Assembly (NCBI GenBank): GCA_046481785.1
Contig: JAWOJF010000085.1
Location: 1 to 24,889, forward strand
Reading direction: 5' to 3'
From: JAWOJF01 sp046481785
GTDB lineage: Bacteria > Bacteroidota > Ignavibacteria > Ignavibacteriales > Ignavibacteriaceae
Length of the DNA: 24,889 nt
Under the pieces are notes generated by a model. That model ran no database searches, was not told the origin of the DNA, and saw nothing but the letters and a program-made list of their open reading frames with translations. This document shows positions 1 to 7,465 of the stretch, piece by piece. The position numbers and the translations under genes were made by a program. How positions within the stretch are numbered: the first letter of the stretch is position 1; each line of letters starts with the position of its first letter.

Positions 1-60
1 TTAGACAGGATTGTAAAGAACAGAGATCTGAGCAAGTTTATATTGTAATTGTTGATATTA

Positions 61-106
61 TAATCGTACTTGTAATCAGAAACAAATCTGATTACGAGTA
101 CGATTA
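61..106. terminator. Long hairpin, 20-bp stem, downstream of the decayed barrel gene
   Basis: The arm at 61-80 pairs with 87-106 around a 6-base loop (AACAAA). The only non-Watson-Crick position is one G/A difference that can form a G-U pair. The hairpin lies just past the stop codon of the minus-strand barrel remnant, so it could end that transcript. It has no clear T-run on the minus strand, and its CGTACTCGTAATCAG-like wording also resembles dispersed repeats. A mobile or repeat origin is therefore equally possible. Confidence 0.5.
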
Positions 107-129
107 AGATTAAGAAGAATAAGAGTTAG

Positions 130-583
130 TTAAAAATAAATTGAAGCATATATTGCTGCTGCCGTATTAATATTAGTTTTATCCGGATTGCCAAACCTAA
201 TAGAGTTTTCATTGGAAATACTGAAATTCAATTGTGCTTCCACTCCAATGCTAAATTGCGGATTAAAAAAATATCCCCCGCCCCCAACTAATCCTAAAAG
301 ATAATCAGTAACACTTTCACCTTCACTTGGTGAATACAGCAGGAAGACAGCCTTTGCGCCTGTAATTGTTAGAACTGTTGATTGATTTAAATACATTTTA
401 GGAGATAAAGATAAGTGCAGATCCCAATTGTGCCTAAAACATTCGGTCCTTCCGGCCCTGTTACCCATATTCCCTTAATTACAGGTGCATTTTGAATGGG
501 AAAATAACCTTCATTAACAGATTCACTATCGCAAGAAAAAATGATTAAAGGTATTACTACTATTAAAAATATTTTTTTATCAT
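130..583 (-). pseudogene. Frameshifted lipoprotein joined to the end of an outer-membrane beta-barrel (remnant)
   Basis: Two overlapping minus-strand frames read as one decayed gene. The upstream frame (to about 387) has a lipoprotein signal, a hydrophobic stretch ending IIFSC, followed by a GPEGPNVLGTIG segment. The downstream frame (to 130) continues with DLHLSLSPKMY, then LNQSTVLTI, which resembles the core of a type IX sorting domain without its PNP. It then passes into a barrel-like end rich in Gly and aromatics that finishes YASIYF. Near 440 the lipoprotein frame slips into the barrel frame. A second slip is likely at the 7-A run (572-578 on the plus strand): the natural ATG at 583 is out of frame by one base with the signal peptide. 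In the existing frame an ATG at 608 is open but adds an unusual N-terminus. The product was probably surface or outer-membrane associated. Sequencing error or phase variation at the homopolymer could mimic decay. Confidence 0.55.
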
Positions 584-594
584 AATCCTTGTAA

Positions 595-717
595 TTACGC
601 CTCCACATTCCCTTTTTTATCCATTATTAAAAATGGATTAAACGCTATTTCCCATAAATTATCTTCCGGGTCGGCAACGTATACTGTATAACCGTCCCAA
701 AACACTTTTTGGTACAT
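595..717 (-). pseudogene. C-terminal scrap of a glyoxalase/VOC-family protein
   Basis: A 40-codon minus-strand reading frame encodes MYQKVFWDGYTVYVADPED, then NLWEIAFNPF and a tail ending DKKGNVEA. This matches the conserved end of glyoxalase/bleomycin-resistance (VOC) proteins, where a W-GGY-x-FADPDGHLWE-type strand carries a metal-ligand glutamate; here that is the Glu of LWE. The rest of the domain (about 90 residues) is absent: an in-frame TAA lies three codons upstream of the ATG. The fragment overlaps the start of the neighbouring lipoprotein remnant by 14 bases if the latter begins at 608. It is probably a leftover of a deletion. Similarity is recognised by eye, not by a search. Confidence 0.6.
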
Positions 718-783
718 CTTACTTTAATATAAAAATAATTCCTTATTTTATACAAGCCAATTTACAATCTTGATTAAAGGGAA

Positions 784-3249
784 ATGCAGGCAATATTTTC
801 TTCAGATAGAAATAAGCTTCTGATTAAAACAGGGTTTATTGTTTTTATTTTTGTCATACTTTTAATCCTTCCCGGATCAAGAAATTCTGTGGATAGTGGT
901 TTTGAGTATCTTTATTCCCTTTCCGCAGGCCAGCCAAAACCTGATACAAATATTGTTATAATAACAATTTCCCCGGAAGATATAAACCGCATAGGCCCCT
1001 GGCCTATTAAGCGGAGCTACTATGCCCTGCTTCTAAATAGTCTTTCTCAGTACGGAGTGAAGGCTGCAGGCCTTGAAGTTTTTTTAAGCTCAAGACTTAC
1101 CACACAGGCTATATATGATAATCTTCTTACCCGTGAAATTAATAATGCCGGTAATGTTGTACTAAGTTCGGTTGCCGGAGGAATAAACAGGGTAAATAAT
1201 AAATTTACAACAGATTCACTTAGTCATTCAACTCCAAAGCTAATTAATGATAAAATAAAATCGGGGCACATTAACTTTATTGATGACGAGGGAATAATAA
1301 TACCCCTTAAGATATCCGGACTGCAAAAAACCGAGCAGGCATTTTCATTTGTTCTTTCAGGCAGGCAAGTGGACTATCCGGATGATGCCGTTATTATTCT
1401 TAATATGTTTACCTCCTGGAAAAATTTTAAAAAATACACCCTGCTCGAATATTTTAACCTTGCCCAGCAGAAAGACAGCAGTTTGCTTTCTCTAAAAGAT
1501 AAAATTGTTTTAACAGGCATAAATGACCCGCAAATAGCACCAATGTTCGAAAGTTATCTTGAGAAAGATATTCCGGGAGTTGCCCTTCATGCCTTTGCTC
1601 TTGATAATCTTTTAAACTTCAGGTCATACCGGACAGGTGTTTTGTTTATATCAAAGTTTATATTCCTGGCATTCGTTTTATTTATCCTTCTGATTCATCA
1701 TAAGATAAAATGGGGTTCATTTTTCTTTTACTTTTTATCTTTCACGGCTTTTGTTTTTATAACTTTTGTTTTATTTAAGTTTTTTCATCTCCAGTTATCA
1801 TACTCTTCTTTTATTATTCCTTTATTCGGATTGATTGCTGCAAACAGTATTATCTATACTATCGAAAAGAAACAGCAGTTAAAGGTAGTGCTGGATGAAA
1901 GTACTGCTCTTAAGAATCTTCTTGAACAAAAAGGAATACAGCTCCGGAGATTAGAAAAGGAATTAAATGTTAGTCCCGGCGAAAGTACAGGCCTTTTGAT
2001 AGACAGAATTAAATTGTTAAAAAACGAAATTGATAAAATAAAAAAAGATGAAAAGGATTCAATAACTTTTACTGCTAGCGTTGAAAATGAAATAAAGGAA
2101 TTTGAAGGAATAATATATAGATCGGGCGTTATGGAAAATGTTGTTGATATGGTAAAGAAGAGCGCCCCTGAAAATGCAAATATTCTTATTGTTGGTGATA
2201 GTGGAACAGGAAAGGAACTTGTTGCTAATGCAATTCATACCCTTAGCAAACGTAAAGATAAAAATTTTATTACTGTAAACTGCGGGGCTCTTTCCGAGAC
2301 TCTTCTTGAAAGCGAATTGTTTGGCCATGTTAAAGGAGCTTTTACGGGCGCATCAACAGATAAAACAGGCCGTTTCCAGGCTGCTGATAAAGGGACAATA
2401 TTTCTTGATGAAATTGCCGAGACTTCAGAAAATTTCCAGGTAAAACTGCTGCGTGTTGTTCAGTCGGGTAATTTTGAAAGGGTTGGTTCGTCAAAAACTG
2501 AACATGCAGATGTTAGAATTGTTGCCGCCACTAATAAAAATTTGGAAGAAGCGGTAAAAGAAAGGAAGTTCCGCGAAGACTTATATTACCGGCTTAATGT
2601 AATTAAAATTGAATTACCTCCCTTAAGAGAAAGGAGAGATGATATTATTGTGTTGGCTGAGTATTTCCTTTCAAAAGAAGATAGTGAAATGAAGTTATCT
2701 GCTGCCTCCGCAGATGCCCTGTTGAATTATGAGTGGAGAGGGAATATCCGCGAGCTTGAAGCAGTAATTAAACGCGCCGCTATTTTTTCCAGGTCATCCG
2801 GAAAGAATCTTATTCAGCTAATAGATTTTCCGGATGATATTGTTAAAGGAAGCAAATTCTCTTTTGATGACCTGGTAATTGAATCTCTGCGGGATAAAAA
2901 GTTTTCTCATTCATCTATTACAGAAACAGCCAAAGAACTTGGTAATGTAAGCCGTACTTTAGTATCAGAAAACTTTAGAGGTGTGGTATTAAAAACTTAT
3001 GTTGAAAATAATTTTGAAAAAGAAACAACAATAAGTAAAATTGCTGCTTCTGATGATCCGGTAATTCTTAAAAAGGTTGAAGCCAAACTTCATACTTTTA
3101 TTAGTAATATTGAAAACGATGTGGCAAGATCCGGGCTGCATGACTTTACCCAGGTTAAAATAGAATTTGCCTCAAAGTATAAAAACCTGCCTCAGAGGTT
3201 CCATATTTATCTGGATGAAACTATCCGGAAACTGATTACAAATACGTAA
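784..3249 (+). CDS. Membrane-anchored CHASE2 sensor / sigma-54 AAA+ transcription activator
   Basis: This 821-residue protein has a membrane segment at about 12-31, then an extracytoplasmic region (about 32-284) with the CHASE2 pattern (IVIITI-PEDI--IGPWP near 57-74). Three membrane segments follow at about 285-306, 310-334 and 338-360, then a coiled coil (about 361-440). The AAA+ domain runs from about 440 to 680: Walker A GDSGTGKE (471-478), the sigma-54 contact loop GAFTGA (518-523), Walker B TIFLDE (538-543) and the FREDLYYRL arginine-finger region (596-604). An HTH-like segment (about 709-733, ITETAKELGNVSRTLVSE) is followed by about 90 more helical residues, which ordinary FIS-type activators lack. 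It should sense an envelope or external signal and activate sigma-54 promoters directly, with no histidine kinase. A short purine tract (AAAGGG) precedes the ATG. The likely target is the next gene, which has a sigma-54 promoter candidate. Confidence 0.9.
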   Translation: MQAIFSSDRNKLLIKTGFIVFIFVILLILPGSRNSVDSGFEYLYSLSAGQPKPDTNIVIITISPEDINRIGPWPIKRSYYALLLNSLSQYGVKAAGLEVFLSSRLTTQAIYDNLLTREINNAGNVVLSSVAGGINRVNNKFTTDSLSHSTPKLINDKIKSGHINFIDDEGIIIPLKISGLQKTEQAFSFVLSGRQVDYPDDAVIILNMFTSWKNFKKYTLLEYFNLAQQKDSSLLSLKDKIVLTGINDPQIAPMFESYLEKDIPGVALHAFALDNLLNFRSYRTGVLFISKFIFLAFVLFILLIHHKIKWGSFFFYFLSFTAFVFITFVLFKFFHLQLSYSSFIIPLFGLIAANSIIYTIEKKQQLKVVLDESTALKNLLEQKGIQLRRLEKELNVSPGESTGLLIDRIKLLKNEIDKIKKDEKDSITFTASVENEIKEFEGIIYRSGVMENVVDMVKKSAPENANILIVGDSGTGKELVANAIHTLSKRKDKNFITVNCGALSETLLESELFGHVKGAFTGASTDKTGRFQAADKGTIFLDEIAETSENFQVKLLRVVQSGNFERVGSSKTEHADVRIVAATNKNLEEAVKERKFREDLYYRLNVIKIELPPLRERRDDIIVLAEYFLSKEDSEMKLSAASADALLNYEWRGNIRELEAVIKRAAIFSRSSGKNLIQLIDFPDDIVKGSKFSFDDLVIESLRDKKFSHSSITETAKELGNVSRTLVSENFRGVVLKTYVENNFEKETTISKIAASDDPVILKKVEAKLHTFISNIENDVARSGLHDFTQVKIEFASKYKNLPQRFHIYLDETIRKLITNT

Positions 3250-3383
3250 CCTTTTATTACTTTTTTAAGTCTTAGCATTAGAGGGATAAGTATGTCCGGA
3301 TATGTAATTGCTTTCATCTTTACTGTATAGTTTAAAATTTCATAGTGTCTATTTGTTAGGGCATAGATTCCCCCCTTTTTCTA

Positions 3384-3391
3384 TAATTTTG
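3384..3391 (+). promoter_or_regulatory. TAnnTTTG-type -7 box upstream of the acidic barrel gene
   Basis: TAATTTTG fits the Bacteroidota vegetative -7 motif TAnnTTTG. I see no TTTG at the expected -33 distance, so support is by motif and position only. It may be a basal promoter in addition to the sigma-54 candidate 22 bases downstream. Confidence 0.3.
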
Positions 3392-3412
3392 CTATTACTA
3401 AATCTTTTTAAA

Positions 3413-3428
3413 TGGCACAAACATTGAA
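3413..3428 (+). promoter_or_regulatory. Candidate sigma-54 (-24/-12) promoter
   Basis: TGGCAC, five bases, then TTGAA matches the sigma-54 consensus TGGCAC-N5-TTGCW with a perfect -24 element and correct spacing. The single departure is A for C in the -12 GC. Transcription would start near 3439, giving a leader of about 27 bases that carries a strong GGAGG at 3455-3459 before the ATG at 3466. It sits directly downstream of a sigma-54 activator gene, which supports the call. Confidence 0.55.
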
Positions 3429-3465
3429 TTCCAAATTTGAATTAATTAAAGAAACCGGAGGATAA

Positions 3466-4476
3466 ATGTTCACTAAAAGACTGCTGCTGCTGACAACTAT
3501 TATACTCTTTACTTCTATATATACTTTAGCTCAGGATAAAGATACTATTATTGTTGAGGATGAAGAAGGGGTAAAAGATACAATTATTATTGAGGAAGAT
3601 GAGTGGGAGGATGAAGAAAGCTGGGGCGATAATGGCTGGGACGGTGATGATTGGGATAGAGACTGGAAAGATTTTCACTGGGACTTTAATTTTATGGATG
3701 ACCGGCATAGCAAGCCTGCAATTTCACTTAATTACGGCTTATCAAAAATTATGAGGGACGGTTTTGAATCAGAATTTGGTGCCCCAGTATTAATTGAAGG
3801 CAAGCTTGGTTATTCCAGTGAACGGGCATATTTTGGTGAAGGTATTGCCGAGTACAGCTATAAATTTTTCCGGCTAAGTAATATATCCACAGAACTGGCT
3901 AATAAAGATTTTAAAGATTCAGAACTTGAATCAAGTCTCTGGAGATTTGGATTCGGCAGGGAAAAGGGTTACGGATGGAAATTCGGTCAATCAGCTATTA
4001 TACCATATAATGCGTATGGCTTCGAGTGGTCCCGCCTGGAAATGAAAGAATTACCTTCCTCACCGGGCCTGATACCACTGCTGCCTGTATTTGAAGAAGA
4101 AGCAGACATCCTTAACCGTTATCATGAGGCATTCAGATTCGGAACAAGTGCAGAAGCAGGAGTAAAATTCAGGCTTATTGCCGGGATAACCCTGGAAGCT
4201 GCTTATGAACGTTCAATAATTTTTGAAAGACATCTGTTCTGGAAATGGGCGGGGAGTACAGTTATTGAAATAGCCGGGCAGGGTTTACTGGATGCATTTA
4301 TTGATGAAATAGGTGATGCTTCCCCTTATGTTCTGCCGGTAATGAATTTTATTCTAAAGAATGCTTTATCATATGGAATATATGAGCTAAGGCAGGAAAA
4401 AATGAACTGGCCTTTTGATTCTGCGGCGCCATTGTCTTATGATCAATTTAAATTTGGATTAACATTTGTGTTTTAA
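3466..4476 (+). CDS. Secreted outer-membrane barrel protein with acidic, Trp-rich N-terminal tract
   Basis: This 336-residue protein starts with a signal peptide (1-22, cut likely after TLA). Residues 24-80 are an extreme Asp/Glu/Trp tract: two imperfect copies of KDTIIVEDEEG (25-35 and 37-47) followed by WGDNGWDGDDWDRDW-like sequence with six Trp between 47 and 72. The rest (about 84-336) has alternating hydrophobic strands, many Gly and aromatic residues, and ends LTFVF, the usual terminal aromatic of outer-membrane barrels. The protein is probably a barrel whose periplasmic or surface acidic extension may bind cations or a partner. I do not recognise the family. A strong GGAGG six bases before the ATG fixes the start. 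It follows the CHASE2 sigma-54 activator in the same direction and has a sigma-54 promoter candidate, so it may be that regulator's output. Confidence 0.75.
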   Translation: MFTKRLLLLTTIILFTSIYTLAQDKDTIIVEDEEGVKDTIIIEEDEWEDEESWGDNGWDGDDWDRDWKDFHWDFNFMDDRHSKPAISLNYGLSKIMRDGFESEFGAPVLIEGKLGYSSERAYFGEGIAEYSYKFFRLSNISTELANKDFKDSELESSLWRFGFGREKGYGWKFGQSAIIPYNAYGFEWSRLEMKELPSSPGLIPLLPVFEEEADILNRYHEAFRFGTSAEAGVKFRLIAGITLEAAYERSIIFERHLFWKWAGSTVIEIAGQGLLDAFIDEIGDASPYVLPVMNFILKNALSYGIYELRQEKMNWPFDSAAPLSYDQFKFGLTFVF

Positions 4477-4489
4477 ATGAGATAAAACT

Positions 4490-4527
4490 TGCAGGTACAC
4501 TGCACTAAAAGGCTGAGTGTACCTGCA
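4490..4527. terminator. Bidirectional terminator hairpin between convergent genes
   Basis: TGCAGGTACACT (4490-4501) pairs perfectly with AGTGTACCTGCA (4516-4527), a 12-bp stem around a 14-base loop. It fills the 54-base gap between two convergent genes, with A-rich sequence on the left and T-rich on the right, so it can serve both strands. Confidence 0.7.
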
Positions 4528-4530
4528 CAA

Positions 4531-5601
4531 TTATTTGGAATGCATCACCTTTTCAATTAATGATGATGTTGTATAACTAATACTTTTTTTACATCCCCAG
4601 CCTGAATGTTCAGTTTTATATTTTTCTTTACCAAATGACGGGGGATTATAAAATACAATAGCCCCTTTGGAAGCCTCCTCAGAGTTAAAACCATCCAGAT
4701 CAGCACAGTCACAGTTTTCAATTATAGTAAATTCGCTATCTGTAATTGCTCCGCCATCATTATAATTTTCCAGGAATTCCGGTGATAACTCAGATGTTTT
4801 GTATGCTGAAATAACCGAACCGGTTTCTATATTTCTTTTTAATTCCGTGAATGACGATCTGGCAAAATCAACCACAAAATCTTCAAAATTATATTCTCTG
4901 TAATAGTTCAACCTTTTAAGATATAACGGATTCATATATGACAGATGCAGATCGTCGGGTGATGCAATTATATATTCAGAATAGGGAGAAAGTTCTTTAA
5001 TTACTGAAGGAGAACCATTACCGCATGTTGATAATACTATCAGATCAAATGTATTACCATCTGAAATATTTCTCATTGCCTGTGAAAAAAGGGATAAGTT
5101 AAATTGGTTACCGGGATAGGAACTGTTATAGCCATTACCGCCGTCAAGGGGAATTTCATGTCCATAATATAAAAGCAGATTCTTTGAACTCCCTGAGGAA
5201 TATTTTTTATAAAGATCTGCCTCTTCAGAAAGATCAAACCTGCTTCTATTAAAAGAGATATGTTCCTTTAATTTGCCATTTTTATAATAGTAAAAATCAG
5301 CATCATCTTTGGGGAAAACCAGTAAGGAAAAATCTCTTTTTTTCTGATGGAATATAAATACTTCGGCATTATCTAATTGTTCTGATACTTTAAGCGCCTT
5401 CCTTAATACTACCTGGTCGGCTAAAAAGGATTCACCCTTCCTGTTATGAAATAAATAATCGCCATCGCCATGAATTATTATAATAATTGAGTTTTCAACG
5501 GCAGGATTATTTGACTGGCTTTGCGCAGTTACCCTATCCATACTGCCAGCCATTAAAAGTAAAACTATAACAGCAGTAATCATTTTAAAAGTCATATTCA
5601 T
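4531..5601 (-). CDS. Secreted clostripain/caspase-like cysteine protease (C11-type fold)
   Basis: The protein is 356 residues from the ATG at 5601; an in-frame TTG one codon earlier is possible but unneeded. It has a signal peptide (about 1-26, ending VTA). The core shows the caspase-like order: a beta-strand SIIIIIHGDGDY, then LLLYYGHE with the probable catalytic His (H148 from this ATG), then FDLIVLSTCGNG with the probable catalytic Cys (C193), followed by SEYIIASPDDLH. Clostripain-family (C11) enzymes have the same His-Gly and Cys after a hydrophobic strand. A Cys-rich tail (CDC, SGWGC) may form disulfides. The ATG overlaps the TGA of the upstream gene (TGATG), so the two are translationally coupled. 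It should act in the periplasm or outside; its substrate is unknown. The family call rests on motif pattern only. Confidence 0.7.
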   Translation of the reverse strand: MNMTFKMITAVIVLLLMAGSMDRVTAQSQSNNPAVENSIIIIIHGDGDYLFHNRKGESFLADQVVLRKALKVSEQLDNAEVFIFHQKKRDFSLLVFPKDDADFYYYKNGKLKEHISFNRSRFDLSEEADLYKKYSSGSSKNLLLYYGHEIPLDGGNGYNSSYPGNQFNLSLFSQAMRNISDGNTFDLIVLSTCGNGSPSVIKELSPYSEYIIASPDDLHLSYMNPLYLKRLNYYREYNFEDFVVDFARSSFTELKRNIETGSVISAYKTSELSPEFLENYNDGGAITDSEFTIIENCDCADLDGFNSEEASKGAIVFYNPPSFGKEKYKTEHSGWGCKKSISYTTSSLIEKVMHSK

Positions 5602-6029
5602 CAAAGTAAAATTGCAACAACTATTATTATCAGCACCAGTGTAAGAACACTAATAGTTACATACTCTGCCGCCTGTTCCAGTTCCTGCACAGTATAATCG
5701 GCAAAGCGGTTAAGATCAGCATCAGCTACTTTATTAAAGCCATTATAACCATTCAGCTCGTTATGTTTTTCCTCAGTCATTTCTTTCAGAACCGCTATCC
5801 CCTTTTTTTCTTCCTCAGAAATAAATGGCCAGCTTTCAGCATAATCAGCAGCCTCAAGCAGTTTATGAAAAAGATTATCGAGTATTTCTCTCTTTTCAGA
5901 GGGGTCATCTGTATTTTTAACTTCCTGCGCTGCTTCATTCAGGTATTTTTTAAATTCTTCTTTACTGTCAGCGGCTATGGTTGTTGTAATAAATAGAAGT
6001 GGTAAGATCAAAAAGTATTTTTTTAGCAT
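5601..6029 (-). CDS. Small exported helical protein with C-terminal membrane anchor
   Basis: This 142-residue protein has a cleavable signal peptide (1-19, ITTTIA), a charged mainly helical middle (about 20-117, rich in Glu/Lys/Ala) and one C-terminal membrane segment (about 123-142, VLTLVLIIIVVAILL). That topology puts the helical domain in the periplasm, held on the membrane. An AGGA site lies 5 bases before the ATG. It is the first gene of a two-gene operon; its TGA overlaps the start of the caspase-like protease, which suggests joint function as partner, regulator, propeptide-like inhibitor or substrate. I do not recognise a family. The protein has no catalytic motif. Confidence 0.75.
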   Translation of the reverse strand: MLKKYFLILPLLFITTTIAADSKEEFKKYLNEAAQEVKNTDDPSEKREILDNLFHKLLEAADYAESWPFISEEEKKGIAVLKEMTEEKHNELNGYNGFNKVADADLNRFADYTVQELEQAAEYVTISVLTLVLIIIVVAILL

Positions 6030-6079
6030 TTTGTCCTCTTGTTTTGATACAATAATTTAAGGTATTACAGTCTTTTACA

Positions 6080-6095
6080 GGTGAGAGTTGTCACC
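6080..6095. promoter_or_regulatory. Short inverted repeat upstream of divergent genes
   Basis: GGTGA (6080-6084) and TCACC (6091-6095) form an inverted repeat with a 6-base spacer in the gap between the protease operon (minus) and the PorV-like gene (plus). It could be an operator, but the arms are short and chance is not excluded. Confidence 0.2.
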
Positions 6096-6218
6096 ATGGG
6101 CGATAAGTTGTGAGATACAATCGGATATCCCCTTCTCTCAGGGCACAAAAAAAGTGATTGATTATTACAGAACTAAATGGTTAAGTTTCATGTACTTACA
6201 AACTTTTTGGGGTCCCAT

Positions 6219-7436
6219 ATGTCTATCAGAAAAGCTGTTATCATCTTAGTTGTACTCATATCTGTAGAACTTTTTCCACAAGGTGAAGCCGCCATTCCTT
6301 TCCTTCTGCTTCCTACTTCTCCAACATTAAACGGCGCAGGTGCAACTGGTACTGCCACCCTTATTGATGACCCATATAAAGTTTATTTTAATCCGGCACA
6401 TCTTGGATATTCGAGCAGGACTTCCGGCATTGCCATTGGTTTTTATCCCGGTAAAATTAACTGGCTTAGCCGGTTTGTTAATGGAATGACAGTAAATAGT
6501 TATGTTTTTAACCAGGGGTTAAACCTGGAGAAGATACTTCCCGGAATTCCTTTAAGTATAGGTTTTGCATATTCCAAATCGGAATTTGTATACGGCGAAG
6601 CATTTGGCAACGATACGGAAGATTATTACTCTTCTTATTCATTGGGGATAGGATATCATTCCTTAATAAATTTAAGTTTTGGATTTACAGTAAAAGACAT
6701 AACGTCTTTTTTGGGAGGCAATCAATTTCAGTTTACCCCCAGAGTTAATACAACAGCAGTTGATTACGGAGTATTACTAAATCTTCCGGTTAACAATCTG
6801 CTTGAAAAGCCAATTGGGTTTAAGTTTACAAACAACAGCAGTATTCAGGCAGATGTGAACTATACAATCGGATATACCATCCAGAATATAGGGGATGAGA
6901 TTTATTATGTAGATCCTGATCAGTCTGATCCTATTGGAAGAACTGCCAGGCTTGCCCATAATATAGACTTAGGCATTCTCCTTAAAACAGGCAAAGATGA
7001 TCTTAATCTGGTTAACTTATCTTATTCAATAGATGCTGAAGATATTCTTATAAAAAGAAATTATGATACAACAACATTTGTTTCAAATATAGAGTACGAA
7101 GGAATGTTTGGCACAATAAAACCTTTCAAAAATTTGTTCCTTGGTGAAGGCGACGCTGATATAGTTTTGCATAAAGGCCTAATAGTTGAATTTTTTGAGT
7201 CTGTTTACTTTTCATGGGGAGGCCTTAATGGAAGAGGATTTACTAACCGTGAAACATCCGGGTTTGGACTAAGAACAAAGGGATTCTTAAAACTACTTAA
7301 CATCTCCCTCCAAAGTGAGGTTTTAAAATATATTTCAGATCATTTTGATATCCGGTATACTACAAGCACTTACTTTGAAGGAAGTGAATTCGAATCAGAA
7401 TTTAAGGGAGTGACTATTTCAGTTGGTGGATTTTAG
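6219..7436 (+). CDS. PorV/PorQ-like outer-membrane beta-barrel protein
   Basis: The protein is 405 residues from the ATG at 6219. An upstream in-frame ATG at 6177 exists, but the later one gives a clean signal peptide (MSIRKAVIILVVLISVELF) and follows a GGGG site at about 6210, so it is preferred. After cleavage the mature N-terminus carries the family pattern: GAGATGTATLIDDPYKVYFNPAHLG (in two parts: GAGATGTA, then YFNPAHLG), as in PorV/PorQ/UPF0164-like proteins related to FadL barrels. Alternating strands follow to the C-terminal VSVGGF-type end. PorV and PorQ themselves are parts of the type IX secretion apparatus, but many paralogues in these bacteria have no known role, so this one should not be named after them. 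It is followed after 29 bases by a transporter gene. Confidence 0.75.
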   Translation: MSIRKAVIILVVLISVELFPQGEAAIPFLLLPTSPTLNGAGATGTATLIDDPYKVYFNPAHLGYSSRTSGIAIGFYPGKINWLSRFVNGMTVNSYVFNQGLNLEKILPGIPLSIGFAYSKSEFVYGEAFGNDTEDYYSSYSLGIGYHSLINLSFGFTVKDITSFLGGNQFQFTPRVNTTAVDYGVLLNLPVNNLLEKPIGFKFTNNSSIQADVNYTIGYTIQNIGDEIYYVDPDQSDPIGRTARLAHNIDLGILLKTGKDDLNLVNLSYSIDAEDILIKRNYDTTTFVSNIEYEGMFGTIKPFKNLFLGEGDADIVLHKGLIVEFFESVYFSWGGLNGRGFTNRETSGFGLRTKGFLKLLNISLQSEVLKYISDHFDIRYTTSTYFEGSEFESEFKGVTISVGGF

Positions 7437-7444
7437 TATCTTTG
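7437..7444 (+). promoter_or_regulatory. TAnnTTTG-type -7 box for the AEC transporter gene
   Basis: TATCTTTG begins at the stop codon of the PorV-like gene (TAG 7434-7436) and lies 21 bases before the ATG at 7466, giving a short leader without a Shine-Dalgarno site. No convincing -33 element was found. Confidence 0.35.
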
Positions 7445-7465
7445 CATTAAAATAATTTTTTTTTA

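Noticed and set aside
5602..5604. TTG as start of the caspase-like protease
   Set aside because: The ATG directly after it (5601-5599) overlaps the upstream stop as TGATG and gives the same signal peptide, so the alternative start is unnecessary.
6177..6218. Upstream ATG for the PorV-like gene
   Set aside because: It would add 14 residues ahead of a clean signal peptide and has no Shine-Dalgarno site, while the ATG at 6219 follows GGGG at good spacing.
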